The position numbers and the translations under genes were made by a program. Shown here piece after piece: positions 28,543 to 39,813 of a stretch of DNA of 64,000 bases (its first letter is position 1; every line of letters starts with the position of its first letter). The notes beneath the pieces were generated by a model. That model was not told the origin of the DNA, ran no database searches, and saw only the letters and a list, made by a program, of their open reading frames with translations. Origin of the DNA: Rahnella aceris (GTDB lineage: Bacteria > Pseudomonadota > Gammaproteobacteria > Enterobacterales > Enterobacteriaceae); NCBI RefSeq assembly GCF_011684115.1, contig NZ_JAADJV010000001.1, positions 2,604,001-2,668,000 of the forward strand, given 5' to 3'.

Positions 28543-29391
28543 ATGAGTTGTATGATCCGTATCCGCCAGCTTTATCCGACGCTGGCGCAAAATGACCGAA
28601 AACTGGCTGATTTTCTACTGGCTCAGCCGGAGAAAGCGCGTCATATGAGTTCGCAGAAACTGGCTGAAATAGCGGGTGTCAGCCAGTCTGGCGTGGTGAA
28701 ATTTGCCCAAAAACTTGGCTATAAAGGCTTCCCCGCGCTGAAACTCGCAATGAGTGAATCCCTGGCATCACCGGAAAACAGTGAGCCGGTGACGGTGCAT
28801 AATCAGATTTTAAGCACCGACAGCCTGCATGTTGTGGGGGAGAAATTACTGGCAGAGAAACAGTCGGCGCTTCGCGCAACACTGGATATTAACAGCGAAC
28901 CGCGTCTGCAAATTGCGTTGTCGATGCTCACCGGTGCCCGAAAAATTGTGCTGAGCGGTATTGGCGCATCCGGATTAGTGGCGAAGGATCTGGCGTATAA
29001 GTTGCTGAAAATCGGGGTCACGGCCATTGCCGAATCCGATACTCATGTCCTGGTTGCTACCGTGCAGGCGCTGTCGAAAGAAGATTTATTGCTGGCGATT
29101 TCCTTCAGCGGTGAACGGAACGAAATCAATCTCGCGGCAAAAGTCGCCCGCGAGAGTGGTGCAAAGGTCCTGGCCATTACCGGGTTTTCACCTAATACCC
29201 TGCAACAACAGGCAGACCATTGTTTGTATACAGTGGCAGAATTACCCGCGACCCGCGGCGCAGCGCTCTCGGCCACCACGGCGCAATATTCCCTGACTGA
29301 TTTGCTGTTTGTCGCGCTGGTTCAACAGGATACAGCGCACGCGCCGGAGAGGATCCGCCACAGCGAAGAACTGGTGAAAAAGCTGATTTGA
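28543..29391 (+). CDS. yfhH: RpiR-family regulator, YfhH type
   Basis: Transcription factor of 282 residues, the same length as E. coli YfhH and closely similar at both ends (IRIRQ at the start, APERIRHSEELVKKL at the end). The N-terminal HTH (about 1-75) has SQSGVVKFAQKLGYKGFPALK. The C-terminal SIS domain (about 115-255) has LSGIGASGLVAKDLAYKL and would bind a phosphosugar. In E. coli yfhH stands apart from murQP, whose regulator is MurR; here it is divergent from murQP, so MurNAc 6-phosphate is the likely effector (inference). Confidence 0.9.
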   Translation: MSCMIRIRQLYPTLAQNDRKLADFLLAQPEKARHMSSQKLAEIAGVSQSGVVKFAQKLGYKGFPALKLAMSESLASPENSEPVTVHNQILSTDSLHVVGEKLLAEKQSALRATLDINSEPRLQIALSMLTGARKIVLSGIGASGLVAKDLAYKLLKIGVTAIAESDTHVLVATVQALSKEDLLLAISFSGERNEINLAAKVARESGAKVLAITGFSPNTLQQQADHCLYTVAELPATRGAALSATTAQYSLTDLLFVALVQQDTAHAPERIRHSEELVKKLI

Positions 29392-29504
29392 TCAGGATCA
29401 TTGGGGGCGTGGAAAGGCATGAATGCAGAACCTACACCAGCGCAATTCTGCTATACTGCGCGCCCTGATTATTGACCTGTTTATTGAACATAAGAGAAAA
29501 CGTC

Positions 29505-29759
29505 ATGGCCCTGCTGATCACACACAAATGCATTAATTGCGATATGTGCGAACCGGAGTGCCCGAATCAGGCGATCTCGATGGGCAATGAGATTTACGAA
29601 ATTGACAGCGATCGGTGTACGGAATGCGTCGGACATTATGATAAACCAACCTGTCAGAGCGTCTGCCCGATCGACAATACCATCATCATCAATCCGCAAC
29701 ACACCGAAACCAACGAACAGCTTTGGGATAAATTTGTGGCATTGCATCACACGCTGTAA
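29505..29759 (+). CDS. yfhL: 2[4Fe-4S] ferredoxin YfhL
   Basis: Bacterial-type ferredoxin of 84 residues with two cluster motifs. The first is C9-x2-C12-x2-C15-x3-C19 (CINCDMCEPEC). The second lies in CTEC...CQSVCP, with the insert between cysteines typical of Alvin ferredoxins. It is a cytoplasmic electron carrier; its partners are not established here. ATG 29505 (MALLITHKCINCD) is the family start; the frame is open from 29472. It is convergent with acpS, and its last codons form half of a long hairpin. Confidence 0.93.
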   Translation: MALLITHKCINCDMCEPECPNQAISMGNEIYEIDSDRCTECVGHYDKPTCQSVCPIDNTIIINPQHTETNEQLWDKFVALHHTL

Positions 29760-29779
29760 TCACGCCGTGATGCAATGCC
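29738..29779. other. long hairpin spanning the yfhL stop
   Basis: A perfect 13-bp inverted repeat GGCATTGCATCAC/GTGATGCAATGCC (29738-29750, 29767-29779) has the yfhL stop codon in its loop. There is no T-run on either strand, so it may serve as a convergent-gene transcription block or a 3-prime-end stabiliser. Confidence 0.55.
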
Positions 29780-29793
29780 AAAAATAAGTAGTA

Positions 29794-30174
29794 TTAGTTT
29801 TCTATGATTACAGTGGCACAGGCATAACGCCTTTCATCCGCCAGTGTAACATGAACCGATTTCACACCCATCTCGGCCGCCATTTCCGCCGCGCGGGCAT
29901 GGAAAACCAGACCTGGTTTCCCCAGCACATCATTGACGACTTCAAATTGCTCAAACGCCAGACCGTTGCGGATACCGGTTCCCAGCGCTTTAGCCGCGGC
30001 TTCCTTGACAGCAAACCGCTTCGCCAGAAATCGGACCGGTTGCTGATGTTGCTCATAAACCGCCCATTCATTCGCGCACAAAATACGCTTCGCCAGACGG
30101 TCGCCACTGCGTTCAATCACCGCTTCGATACGGGAAATTTCAACGATATCCGTACCTAAACCTAAAATACTCAT
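29794..30174 (-). CDS. acpS: holo-[acyl-carrier-protein] synthase
   Basis: AcpS attaches 4-phosphopantetheine from CoA to apo-ACP. The 126 residues hold the magnesium-binding GLGTDIVEI near the start and the second acidic motif [15 protein letters not shown]. The trimer-forming C-terminal strand ACATVIIEN is complete. Its start overlaps the pdxJ stop by one base (TAATG), so it is the last gene of the rnc-era-recO-pdxJ-acpS order of E. coli. Confidence 0.96.
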   Translation of the reverse strand: MSILGLGTDIVEISRIEAVIERSGDRLAKRILCANEWAVYEQHQQPVRFLAKRFAVKEAAAKALGTGIRNGLAFEQFEVVNDVLGKPGLVFHARAAEMAAEMGVKSVHVTLADERRYACATVIIEN

Positions 30175-30905
30175 TACCGGCGCGCTTCCCGCATCAGGTT
30201 TTTCATTTCACGTACTGCACAAGATAATCCGTCGATAACAGCCTGACCGATAATCGCATGGCCGATATTCAGCTCATGCATTTCAGGCAATGCGGCGATC
30301 GGCTGCACGTTGTGGTATGTCAGACCGTGGCCGGCATTCACTTTCAGACCTTTACCGGCTGCATATGCCGCGCCCTGTTTAATGCGCTCCAGCTCGGCCT
30401 GACGTTCAAGGTCAGTTTTCGCTTCAGCATAAGCACCGGTATGAATTTCGATATAAGGCGCCCCCACAGCAACAGCAGCATCAATCTGGCGCATATCCGG
30501 GTCGATAAACAGGGAAACCAGTATGCCCGCTTCGCTGAGACGGCTGACTGCAACGGTCATTTTATCCAACTGACCAGCCACATCCAGCCCCCCTTCGGTC
30601 GTCACTTCTTCGCGTTTTTCCGGCACCAGACAGCAGAAATGCGGTAAAACTTCACAGGCAATACCGACCATTTCATCGGTGACAGCCATTTCGAGGTTCA
30701 TGCGGGTTTGGATAGTCTGACGCAGGAGGCGTACGTCGCGATCGGTGATATGACGGCGATCTTCACGCAGGTGGACGGTGATCCCATCAGCACCAGCCTG
30801 CTCAGCGATAAATGCCGCCTGAACCGGATCAGGGTAAGCCGTACCGCGTGCATTACGCAGTGTCGCAATGTGATCAATATTAACGCCCAACAGCAACTCA
30901 GCCAT
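30174..30905 (-). CDS. pdxJ: pyridoxine 5-phosphate synthase
   Basis: TIM-barrel enzyme that condenses deoxyxylulose 5-phosphate and 3-amino-2-oxopropyl phosphate to pyridoxine 5-phosphate. The 243 residues begin with [17 protein letters not shown], include the conserved [14 protein letters not shown], an active-site Glu in [13 protein letters not shown], and the phosphate site [12 protein letters not shown]. It lies between recO (about 100 nt) and acpS (1-nt overlap). Confidence 0.96.
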   Translation of the reverse strand: MAELLLGVNIDHIATLRNARGTAYPDPVQAAFIAEQAGADGITVHLREDRRHITDRDVRLLRQTIQTRMNLEMAVTDEMVGIACEVLPHFCCLVPEKREEVTTEGGLDVAGQLDKMTVAVSRLSEAGILVSLFIDPDMRQIDAAVAVGAPYIEIHTGAYAEAKTDLERQAELERIKQGAAYAAGKGLKVNAGHGLTYHNVQPIAALPEMHELNIGHAIIGQAVIDGLSCAVREMKNLMREARR

Positions 30906-31008
30906 AACAGCTCCAGATTTAAGAATGAATTGATTTATGAATGGAACAAAAAGCTAATTTCTGCAGTTTACACCCTTGAGAGTGGCGGCGTGTAGCCCGG
31001 AGTCCGAA

Positions 31009-31746
31009 TTAGCTGGAAGAATTGTCAGAAGGTGAGACAGGTTTTTTGACCTGAAACTGGCGGAAGAGCTCGCGGCTTTTCAGGGGTTTGCCGCCAAGAT
31101 AGGGTTTCAGCGCCATACGGGTAAAACGCTTGGCAGCCCGCAGCGTTGAGACATCCGGGAATTCACGGCTGGCCAGTGCTTTCAAATCTCTGCCGGTGAA
31201 ACTGGAATTATCAATCACCAGACTGGCGATAAAACCTTTTTCTTCACGGTAACGGTACGTCATGGTGTCACTGACTTCTTCACCGCTGCCTGCGCAATGC
31301 AGGAAATCCACGCCGTAACCCAGATGATGTAAAAGAGAGAGTTCGAACTGACGCAACGCATACTCAGGAGAACCGCTGGCACTGGCGAGATTTTGCAGAC
31401 AATTGAGATAATCGAAGAACAACGAAGAGTAATTAGCTTCCTGCTCAAGCACCCGAGAAACGAGTTCATTGACGTACAGACCGCTGTAAAGCATCAGACC
31501 AGAAAGGGGAAGTGCCAGGGAGACCGGTTCAGCATTACGCAAGGTTTTCACTTCGCCCCGCCCGCTCCAGCGAACCAGTAAAGGCGTAAAAGGCTGCAGG
31601 CAGCCTTTTAAATTGGACCGGCGACCACGCGCACCTTTAGCCAGTATGCGAACCCGCCCTTGTCCCTCAGTGAACAGATCCAGCATTAAGCTGGTTTCAC
31701 TGTAAGGTCGCCCATGCAAAACAAATGCGCGTTGCCAGCCTTCCAT
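31009..31746 (-). CDS. recO: DNA repair protein RecO
   Basis: RecFOR-pathway mediator that helps load RecA on SSB-coated DNA. The 245 residues comprise an N-terminal OB fold ([25 protein letters not shown]) and a helical domain. The zinc cysteines of some RecO proteins are mostly absent, as in E. coli. It follows era by 11 nt on the same strand, consistent with the rnc-era-recO operon. Confidence 0.95.
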   Translation of the reverse strand: MEGWQRAFVLHGRPYSETSLMLDLFTEGQGRVRILAKGARGRRSNLKGCLQPFTPLLVRWSGRGEVKTLRNAEPVSLALPLSGLMLYSGLYVNELVSRVLEQEANYSSLFFDYLNCLQNLASASGSPEYALRQFELSLLHHLGYGVDFLHCAGSGEEVSDTMTYRYREEKGFIASLVIDNSSFTGRDLKALASREFPDVSTLRAAKRFTRMALKPYLGGKPLKSRELFRQFQVKKPVSPSDNSSS

Positions 31747-31757
31747 AGGCGCGGACC

Positions 31758-33343
<1,586 letters not shown>

Positions 33344-33433
33344 TTACCAATAGACTAAGAATGCGTCAAAAACTTCAGCATACGGAACAGGCCTGCTTCG
33401 CCCTAAGCCAATCCAAAGCTGTTTCGTTTGCAG

Positions 33434-33481
33434 TGGCTCCCTCTGTTCGTCTTAAATTAAAATTTAAAATCAGGGGAGCCA
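33434..33481 (-). promoter_or_regulatory. candidate RNase III autoregulatory hairpin in the rnc leader
   Basis: On the minus strand, about 95 nt before the rnc ATG, GGCTCCCCTG pairs with CAGAGGGAGCC through one bulged A. The AT-rich loop can itself pair in part. E. coli rnc mRNA is known to be cleaved by RNase III at a stem-loop in its leader. Position and shape here fit that, but no cleavage site can be shown from sequence. Confidence 0.5.
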
Positions 33482-33551
33482 ACTTTTATCGCCCGAAAGG
33501 ATATTCTACAACGAGTGGAAATATAATGCTGCGCTAATAGGCATCATTAAA

Positions 33552-34529
33552 TTAATGAATTCCACCAATACGGCTTAAACGAACACCGGTAGGCCATTCA
33601 CCTTCCTGTTTTTTAAAGCTCATCCAAATTGCAGAAGCTCTACCCACTAAATTCTGTTCCGGCACAAAACCCCAATAACGGCTGTCAGCGCTATTATCAC
33701 GGTTATCACCCATCATGAAATAATGGCCAGCCGGCACCACCCATGTCCCCAGTGGCTGACCCGGTTGCTGATAATAAGCCCCCAGTTGGTCACGTGCACC
33801 TGGCACGGTCAGAATACGATGCGTCACATTGCCCAGCGTTTCATTGCGCTGTACAAGACGGATACCGTCTTGCGGCACGTTAGCGGACGGCGGCGTTTCA
33901 AAGAAACCACTGCTCGCTTCGCCGCCCGAAGACTGACCAAAAGTCTGCACGAAATCACTGGCAACACCGGAATCATATGTCACAGCCAGCGCGGTGCTGC
34001 AATTTTTGCCCGTTTCGCAAGCAGGCTGCACGGTCACCTGCTTGCTGAACGGATCGTAAGTCACCCGGTCACCGGGCAAGCCTACCAGGCGTTTAATATA
34101 GTCCACGCTCGGGTTTTGCGGATATTTAAATACCACCACATCACCACGTTTCGGTTCACCGGTTGAGATCAGCTTGGTTTGAGTAATGGGATCTTTCAGG
34201 CCGTAGGCATATTTCTCAACCACGATGAAATCACCAATAAGCAGCGTCGGCATCATCGAGCCAGACGGGATCTGGAAAGGTTCATAAATAAATGAACGCA
34301 CCACAAACACAACTAACAAGACAGGGAATACCGAAGCACAGGTTTCCACCCAGCCCGGTTGCTTCGCCACTTTGTTCAGCGTTGAATCGTCAACAGAACC
34401 ACCCGTTTCAGCCTTAATTTTAGCAACTTTAGCCCGGCGTGCGGGTGCCAGCTTGAAACGATCAAGGCACCAGATAATCCCTGACACCAGCGTTGCAACC
34501 GCCAGAATCAGGGCAAACATGTTAGCCAT
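33552..34529 (-). CDS. lepB: signal peptidase I
   Basis: Leader peptidase of the inner membrane, 325 residues. There are two N-terminal TM segments (about 2-22 and 62-82). The Ser/Lys dyad is S91 in PSGSMMPTL and K146 in DYIKRLVGLPGD, the same registers as in E. coli. The box GDNRDNSADSRYWG is intact. It is co-directional with lepA, with 28 nt between. Confidence 0.97.
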   Translation of the reverse strand: MANMFALILAVATLVSGIIWCLDRFKLAPARRAKVAKIKAETGGSVDDSTLNKVAKQPGWVETCASVFPVLLVVFVVRSFIYEPFQIPSGSMMPTLLIGDFIVVEKYAYGLKDPITQTKLISTGEPKRGDVVVFKYPQNPSVDYIKRLVGLPGDRVTYDPFSKQVTVQPACETGKNCSTALAVTYDSGVASDFVQTFGQSSGGEASSGFFETPPSANVPQDGIRLVQRNETLGNVTHRILTVPGARDQLGAYYQQPGQPLGTWVVPAGHYFMMGDNRDNSADSRYWGFVPEQNLVGRASAIWMSFKKQEGEWPTGVRLSRIGGIH

Positions 34530-34557
34530 GCATACTCCCTACGACTCAATAAAGGAT

Positions 34558-36357
34558 TTACTTGCTGTCTTTGCCCACGTGAAGAATGGCCAGGAACGCT
34601 TCTTGTGGTAACTCAACATTACCCACTTGTTTCATGCGTTTCTTACCATCTTTCTGTTTCTGCAAGAGTTTCTTCTTACGGCTGACGTCGCCGCCATAAC
34701 ATTTGGCGAGAACGTTTTTACGTAATTGCTTCACGGTTGAACGGGCAATGATGTGAGCACCAATCGCCGCCTGGATAGCAATATCGAACTGCTGACGCGG
34801 GATCAGTTCCTGCATCTTCTCAACCAGCTGGCGTCCACGGAACTGGGAATTGCCACGGTGAGTGATCAGCGCCAGTGCATCCACACGGTCGCCGTTGATT
34901 AGAACATCAACACGTACCATGTCAGAAGTCTGAAAACGTTTGAAATTGTAATCAAGCGACGCATAACCGCGTGACGTTGACTTCAGACGGTCGAAGAAAT
35001 CGAGTACCACTTCCGCCATCGGGATTTCATAAGTCAGTGCGACCTGATTACCGTGGTAAACCATGTTGGTCTGGACACCACGTTTCTCAATACACAAAGT
35101 AATCACGCTACCCAGATATTCCTGTGGCATCAGCATGTGACACTCAGCGATAGGCTCACGCAGTTCCAGAATGTTATTCAGTGCAGGCAGTTTAGACGGA
35201 CTGTCCACATAGACAGTTTCATTGCTGGTCGTCAGAACTTCATAAACAACAGTCGGTGCTGTGGTGATCAGATCCAGATCGTATTCACGTTCCAGACGTT
35301 CCTGAATGATTTCCATGTGCAGCAGCCCCAGGAAGCCACAACGGAAACCGAAGCCCAGCGCGGTAGAACTTTCTGGTTCGTAGAACAGGGATGCATCGTT
35401 AAGGCTAAGCTTGCCTAACGCATCACGGAAGTTTTCATAATCATCGGAGCTGACCGGGAACAGGCCGGCGTAAACCTGAGGTTTCACTTTCTTGAAACCC
35501 GGCAGCGCTTTGTCAGCAGGCTGACGAGCCAGAGTCAGGGTGTCCCCCACTGGTGCGCCGAGGATATCTTTAATCGCGCATACCAGCCAGCCGACCTCAC
35601 CGCAGTTCAGAATGTCTTTATCGACACGCTTAGGCGTGAAAATACCCAGGCGATCGGCGTTATAAACCTGCCCGGTACTCATCACTTTAATTTTGTCGCC
35701 CTTTCTCATGGTGCCATTTTTGATACGCACCAGAGAAACAACGCCGAGATAGTTATCGAACCATGAATCGATGATCAACGCCTGAAGTGGCGCCTCAGGA
35801 TCACCTTCCGGCGGTGGTACATCACGCACCAGACGCTCCAGCACTTCTGGCACACCGACACCGGTTTTCGCTGAACAACGAACAGCATCCGTGGCATCGA
35901 TACCCACGATGTCTTCGATTTCCTGCGCTGCACGATCAGGATCGGCGGCCGGTAAGTCGATTTTGTTCAGAACCGGCACGACCTCCAGATCCATTTCCAT
36001 CGCGGTATAGCAGTTTGCCAGCGTCTGGGCTTCAACACCCTGACCAGCATCCACCACTAATAATGCGCCTTCGCAGGCAGCGAGAGAGCGGGATACTTCA
36101 TAGGAAAAGTCAACGTGCCCCGGCGTGTCGATAAAGTTCAGGTGATAAACCTGACCATCTTTTGCTTTGTAGTCGAGCGTCACGCTTTGCGCTTTGATGG
36201 TGATGCCGCGTTCACGCTCAAGATCCATTGAGTCGAGGACCTGCGCTTCCATTTCACGGTCGGCTAAGCCACCGCAAATTTGAATAATACGGTCTGACAG
36301 CGTCGACTTACCGTGGTCAATGTGGGCAATAATGGAGAAATTTCGTATATGCTTCAT
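34558..36357 (-). CDS. lepA: elongation factor 4 (LepA)
   Basis: Ribosome-associated GTPase that affects translation under stress and during initiation. It has exactly 599 residues from ATG 36357 ([19 protein letters not shown]). G1 is AHIDHGKS, G3 DTPGH, G4 NKID, followed by domains II, III and V and the LepA-specific C-terminal domain ([17 protein letters not shown]). The open frame up to 36471 is a non-coding extension. It heads lepA-lepB. Confidence 0.97.
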   Translation of the reverse strand: MKHIRNFSIIAHIDHGKSTLSDRIIQICGGLADREMEAQVLDSMDLERERGITIKAQSVTLDYKAKDGQVYHLNFIDTPGHVDFSYEVSRSLAACEGALLVVDAGQGVEAQTLANCYTAMEMDLEVVPVLNKIDLPAADPDRAAQEIEDIVGIDATDAVRCSAKTGVGVPEVLERLVRDVPPPEGDPEAPLQALIIDSWFDNYLGVVSLVRIKNGTMRKGDKIKVMSTGQVYNADRLGIFTPKRVDKDILNCGEVGWLVCAIKDILGAPVGDTLTLARQPADKALPGFKKVKPQVYAGLFPVSSDDYENFRDALGKLSLNDASLFYEPESSTALGFGFRCGFLGLLHMEIIQERLEREYDLDLITTAPTVVYEVLTTSNETVYVDSPSKLPALNNILELREPIAECHMLMPQEYLGSVITLCIEKRGVQTNMVYHGNQVALTYEIPMAEVVLDFFDRLKSTSRGYASLDYNFKRFQTSDMVRVDVLINGDRVDALALITHRGNSQFRGRQLVEKMQELIPRQQFDIAIQAAIGAHIIARSTVKQLRKNVLAKCYGGDVSRKKKLLQKQKDGKKRMKQVGNVELPQEAFLAILHVGKDSK

Positions 36358-36781
36358 TATAAAAGTTTTTCTACCTTGGTATTTCTGAATCATTCGCCAT
36401 GAACATACAGCGACGGTTTGTAGGTTGGCTGTCTTTCGCCTAAGTCGCAGCATTCTACATGCCAGCACCATGAAAACCTAGTCTCCGCACACCCTAACTC
36501 CAGATTATGCGAGCTTTCTCAGGATGAAATCCCCACATTTTCATTTGTTTTCATTACCGGAGCGTCTGTGTGCTTCCTAGGTTTGTCTCAGTCCGGTATT
36601 CCATGTATGGGCTTCCTGCCTTTTGGTTTTAGGAAAATCCCCATATACAGAAACGCGTATTGAAACTTAATATATTGTTATAAAAGAAATTACATAATTT
36701 CTAACTCATAAAGTTCTCATTCAACTTCTTCCACAAATATCTTTTTTATTTTTAATTCAATCCGGTCACAAGGTTATCAAT
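36358..36781. other. AT-rich divergent intergenic region with hairpins
   Basis: 424 nt lie between lepA and the divergent unknown gene. Two imperfect inverted repeats occur: ACCGGA/TCCGGT (36556-36561, 36592-36597), and TGTATGGG-c-TTCCT pairing with AGGAA...CCCATATACA (36604-36617, 36631-36649). No ORF is convincing. The last 120 nt before the plus-strand gene are strongly AT-rich. Confidence 0.5.
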
Positions 36782-37600
36782 ATGATCAATGAAGGGCGGC
36801 TGCTCAGTCAGCATGGCTTTGCCAAAGCCAACTCTTGGATCACTCTGGTCCTGTCTGTGTTGTTGTTGATCGGCGGCGCAGTGCAAATTGCATTTTTGCT
36901 GGCCTTTGGCCACACCGCTGAGGGGCTGCATACCGTAATTTTGTCCGCTCTGCTCAGTATTGCCCTGGGGGTGGTGCTCATTCTGCTGCGACGTCTGATA
37001 CGACCCAATCAATTCTATCAGCTTCATGAAAATGGAATTTTAGTTATAAGCCAAACGGATAAAAAAAATCGTTTTATTCCTTTTGACCGCATCATGGATA
37101 TATATCGATTCAGAACCGGAAAATACACCCGTCGTATTTTAAATACGATGATCTTCCGTGAGGGAAATAGCAAAACCTGGCATCGTATTACGCCAAACAT
37201 TGCCAATTCTGAAAGATTAATTGAAGTCATTAAAAACGAACACCTGATGTATCGCGGCCCATGGGCCCTAAACAGGCTGGCTCAGGGGGGAGATATTCTT
37301 TTTACATATCTGGTGAATCCACATTGCGGGTGGAAAAGATTTATCGGCGCTAACCTTCTGGCGCTGAACGAAAAAAAGATACATCTGAGCGCGTTGATGT
37401 TAACCACCGACGAAGGGAAAATAGTGCCTGTTGAGGATATTCAGTTTATCAGTGGCGGCAGCAACAGCCCGTTAATACGTCTGCTCGATAAACACGGCCG
37501 CATCCTTTTCTCTGTAGAGTATACATCGCTTTCTAGCGCAGATCTTTTCATCGCATTGATCGAGCATATGATCCAAAACCGTATACCGGTCAGAAACTAA
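36782..37600 (+). CDS. unrecognised membrane protein with two TM helices and PH-like repeats
   Basis: 272 residues that I do not assign to a named family. Two hydrophobic helices (about 18-43 and 49-70) are followed by a cytosolic-looking domain. In it two similar beta-rich units recur: FYQLHENGILVISQ...RFIPFDRIMDIYRF (about 80-112), and KKIHLSALMLTTDEGKIVPVEDIQFIS (about 199-225). The pattern (strand, turn, hydrophobic plus DxI) resembles bacterial PH-type or DUF6585-like proteins; that is an inference. It stands alone on the plus strand between lepA and rseC, which are neighbours in E. coli, and ends in a strong bidirectional terminator. Confidence 0.75.
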   Translation: MINEGRLLSQHGFAKANSWITLVLSVLLLIGGAVQIAFLLAFGHTAEGLHTVILSALLSIALGVVLILLRRLIRPNQFYQLHENGILVISQTDKKNRFIPFDRIMDIYRFRTGKYTRRILNTMIFREGNSKTWHRITPNIANSERLIEVIKNEHLMYRGPWALNRLAQGGDILFTYLVNPHCGWKRFIGANLLALNEKKIHLSALMLTTDEGKIVPVEDIQFISGGSNSPLIRLLDKHGRILFSVEYTSLSSADLFIALIEHMIQNRIPVRN

Positions 37601-37638
37601 AAAAATGCCACAGGGTTAGCGAACACTGTGGCATTTTT
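37601..37638. terminator. bidirectional terminator
   Basis: A 13-bp stem AAAAATGCCACAG/CTGTGGCATTTTT with a 12-nt loop lies between the convergent unknown gene and rseC. It begins directly at the stop codon of the unknown gene. Confidence 0.9.
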
Positions 37639-37660
37639 AAGCACTGTAGGATGCAGAAAG

Positions 37661-38137
37661 TTAAGAAGGGAGTTTGCTTTCAACCGAATAACGGAAAGCA
37701 TCAGGAGGCAAACCCACCTGCAAGATGACTGGCTGGTAACCTGCTTTTCCATCGACTTTCGCAGCCAGTGCTTTAGCAATCAGGAAACCTAATCCACCAC
37801 CCAACACCGCACCAATAACCGCGTATACATCTGCTTTCAGCAAGGCCTGCAACGCACCACCACCCGCAATCACACCAAAGAGCGGCGTCATATAAACCAG
37901 CAACGCCGAGCGCAACAGGCTTCCTTCCGGTATCCCCAGTTCAACTTTCTGACCAGGTGCAAGAGGCTCGTTAACGCTGACCTGAAGATTATGTTCAGTC
38001 TGCGGCCCTAACTCATTCAATACGCGAGCGCCACACCCTGAACGTGAATGGCAACTACTGCAACCCGCCTGTGTTTCACAACGCAACGTCGCAATACCGT
38101 CTTTCCACGACACCACCGTGGCCCATTCTTTCATCAT
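37661..38137 (-). CDS. rseC: SoxR-reducing / sigma-E factor regulatory protein RseC
   Basis: Inner-membrane protein of 158 residues. The N-terminal cysteine cluster is CETQAGCSSCHSRSGCG, followed by LGPQTEHN and two TM helices (about 75-92 and 103-122). It positively affects sigma-E signalling and is part of the SoxR-reducing system in E. coli. It is last in the rpoE-rseA-rseB-rseC order, 48 nt after rseB. Confidence 0.95.
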   Translation of the reverse strand: MMKEWATVVSWKDGIATLRCETQAGCSSCHSRSGCGARVLNELGPQTEHNLQVSVNEPLAPGQKVELGIPEGSLLRSALLVYMTPLFGVIAGGGALQALLKADVYAVIGAVLGGGLGFLIAKALAAKVDGKAGYQPVILQVGLPPDAFRYSVESKLPS

Positions 38138-38185
38138 GTAATCACCCTGTATTTCTATTGCGAAGGCAGTTTTTCTGATTAAAAG

Positions 38186-39136
38186 CTACTTTTCTGAGAA
38201 AACGATGCTATCGGCAACACGTTTGGCAGTCGAAGGAGGAAGCTCACCGACGACCGTAATTTCATTGCCATTGCGTATTTCAGTCTGCACAGTTCTGCGC
38301 CCTTGCCTGATCAACTGCTCAGAAGGGCCATTAGTTGTTGCACTGACATTGACAGAGAAACTGAACAATCCGTCAGTGTACAGCCGCGATTCTATCGATA
38401 CGGACATATTGGGCAAGTTTCGGCGGCTACTTGCCACCTCTGTCACGCCAGCCGGCAGCCATTTTATTTGCCAGTCAAACTTCACCTGCTCAGACGCAGG
38501 TAAAGACAGCACAGGCGGTAAACTGGCTTTTTCGAGATCAGAAAGCGTTCCAACAACTTGTTCTCCCTCATCAAAACTGATCACACGGAACTGCTCAAGC
38601 GTTTCACCGTCACGATCCAGTAAATCGACACGCATCGGCAATTTCGTCTGCTCATCGATCCATATGACATAACTGAATCGGGTACCATCGCGGGATACAA
38701 CTCTGATCACCTGACTCAGGCGATCCGCTGTGCGTGCGCGGCCTACGGCGATAAAATCGTAGTATTTGGTCAGAAGAGAAAAATCGCTGAACACGATGGA
38801 AGGCAGGGAATCAACGATATGATCGCCATCCAACGTAAAGGGCTGTAAACCGGTCTCAAAGTAGCTGACGTCTTTTCCACGCTGGACAATTTCACGGCGC
38901 GGACCATCCATCAGAACCAGTTGAGCGAGGGAAGTTTGATGAGAAACAGCATGACGATAGCGAAAGGAATCAATCCCTTGCTTCGTAATGTTGATAAAAC
39001 CCATTTCATAATTCAGCGTCTGGGAAGCTTTGCCCATCTCTTGCAGTAACGCCTCGGAAGAAGAATCTGCCGAGGCGATACTTGGAGTAAGCAGGCTGCC
39101 CGCAGCTAAACAAACGGCAAACCAAATTTGCTTCAT
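38186..39136 (-). CDS. rseB: sigma-E factor regulatory protein RseB
   Basis: Periplasmic protein of 316 residues with a signal peptide (about 1-23, ending SIASA). It contains the lipoprotein-like N-terminal domain and a smaller C-terminal domain. It binds RseA, blocks DegS cleavage and senses lipopolysaccharide intermediates. The stop/start junction with rseA shares base 39136, so it is translationally coupled. Confidence 0.96.
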   Translation of the reverse strand: MKQIWFAVCLAAGSLLTPSIASADSSSEALLQEMGKASQTLNYEMGFINITKQGIDSFRYRHAVSHQTSLAQLVLMDGPRREIVQRGKDVSYFETGLQPFTLDGDHIVDSLPSIVFSDFSLLTKYYDFIAVGRARTADRLSQVIRVVSRDGTRFSYVIWIDEQTKLPMRVDLLDRDGETLEQFRVISFDEGEQVVGTLSDLEKASLPPVLSLPASEQVKFDWQIKWLPAGVTEVASSRRNLPNMSVSIESRLYTDGLFSFSVNVSATTNGPSEQLIRQGRRTVQTEIRNGNEITVVGELPPSTAKRVADSIVFSEK

Positions 39137-39783
39137 TACTGCGTTTGCGTTCCTAAAGACTGAGTTCCTGGGACCTGAACAGCGGCTTGCTGAGGAGTAA
39201 CTGGTTCGAGTTGAAGCTGCTCTGAATGCAAGCGACGCTGCAATTCGTAATCCTGCAACATCGCATTAATGCGCTTACGTTGCTCCTGAACATTCTGTTG
39301 CCCGCTGGTGGTATTGCCTTCATTTGGCACGCCGAAGCTCACCGGAGAGGCTTTACCCATCATAGGCAACGTATTGAACGCTGGGGTTTCCGGAGAAGCA
39401 CCCGATGCGTCAGGCTGGTTATAATGCTGAACGCCAACAATCACAGCAAGTGATACACAAGCAGCCACGCCGACCTGAGTCAACTGACTCGCCCAAGGGC
39501 GCACCTTTTGCCAGAATGGCATTTTTTGCCAGGTATGAGGCTGAGGTTGTGATTCGGTTGCTGAACCCGGCACCAGTTTTACCGGCTCATTAGCCAGCGC
39601 TGCGGCCACACGGTCTGCGATATCCAGATGCACAACGTTCCCAATATCACCACGTAAGGTATCGCGGATCAAATGATAACTCTGCCAGTCTTGCTGAAGC
39701 CTGGTATCTGTTGATAACGAACTTAACAGTTCGGTATCAATGGCTTCACCATCCATCAGAGCGGAAAGCTTTTCTTTCTGCAT
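39136..39783 (-). CDS. rseA: anti-sigma-E factor RseA
   Basis: Single-pass inner-membrane anti-sigma factor of 215 residues. The cytoplasmic N-terminus (MQKEKLSALMDGEAID) binds RpoE. A TM helix lies at about 100-118 (GVAACVSLAVIVGV), followed by a Gln-rich periplasmic domain, the target of DegS and RseP. It is 30 nt downstream of rpoE and coupled to rseB. Confidence 0.96.
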   Translation of the reverse strand: MQKEKLSALMDGEAIDTELLSSLSTDTRLQQDWQSYHLIRDTLRGDIGNVVHLDIADRVAAALANEPVKLVPGSATESQPQPHTWQKMPFWQKVRPWASQLTQVGVAACVSLAVIVGVQHYNQPDASGASPETPAFNTLPMMGKASPVSFGVPNEGNTTSGQQNVQEQRKRINAMLQDYELQRRLHSEQLQLEPVTPQQAAVQVPGTQSLGTQTQ

Positions 39784-39813
39784 GCCTAAGTATCCTTCCT
39801 GTGTCCGTCATCT

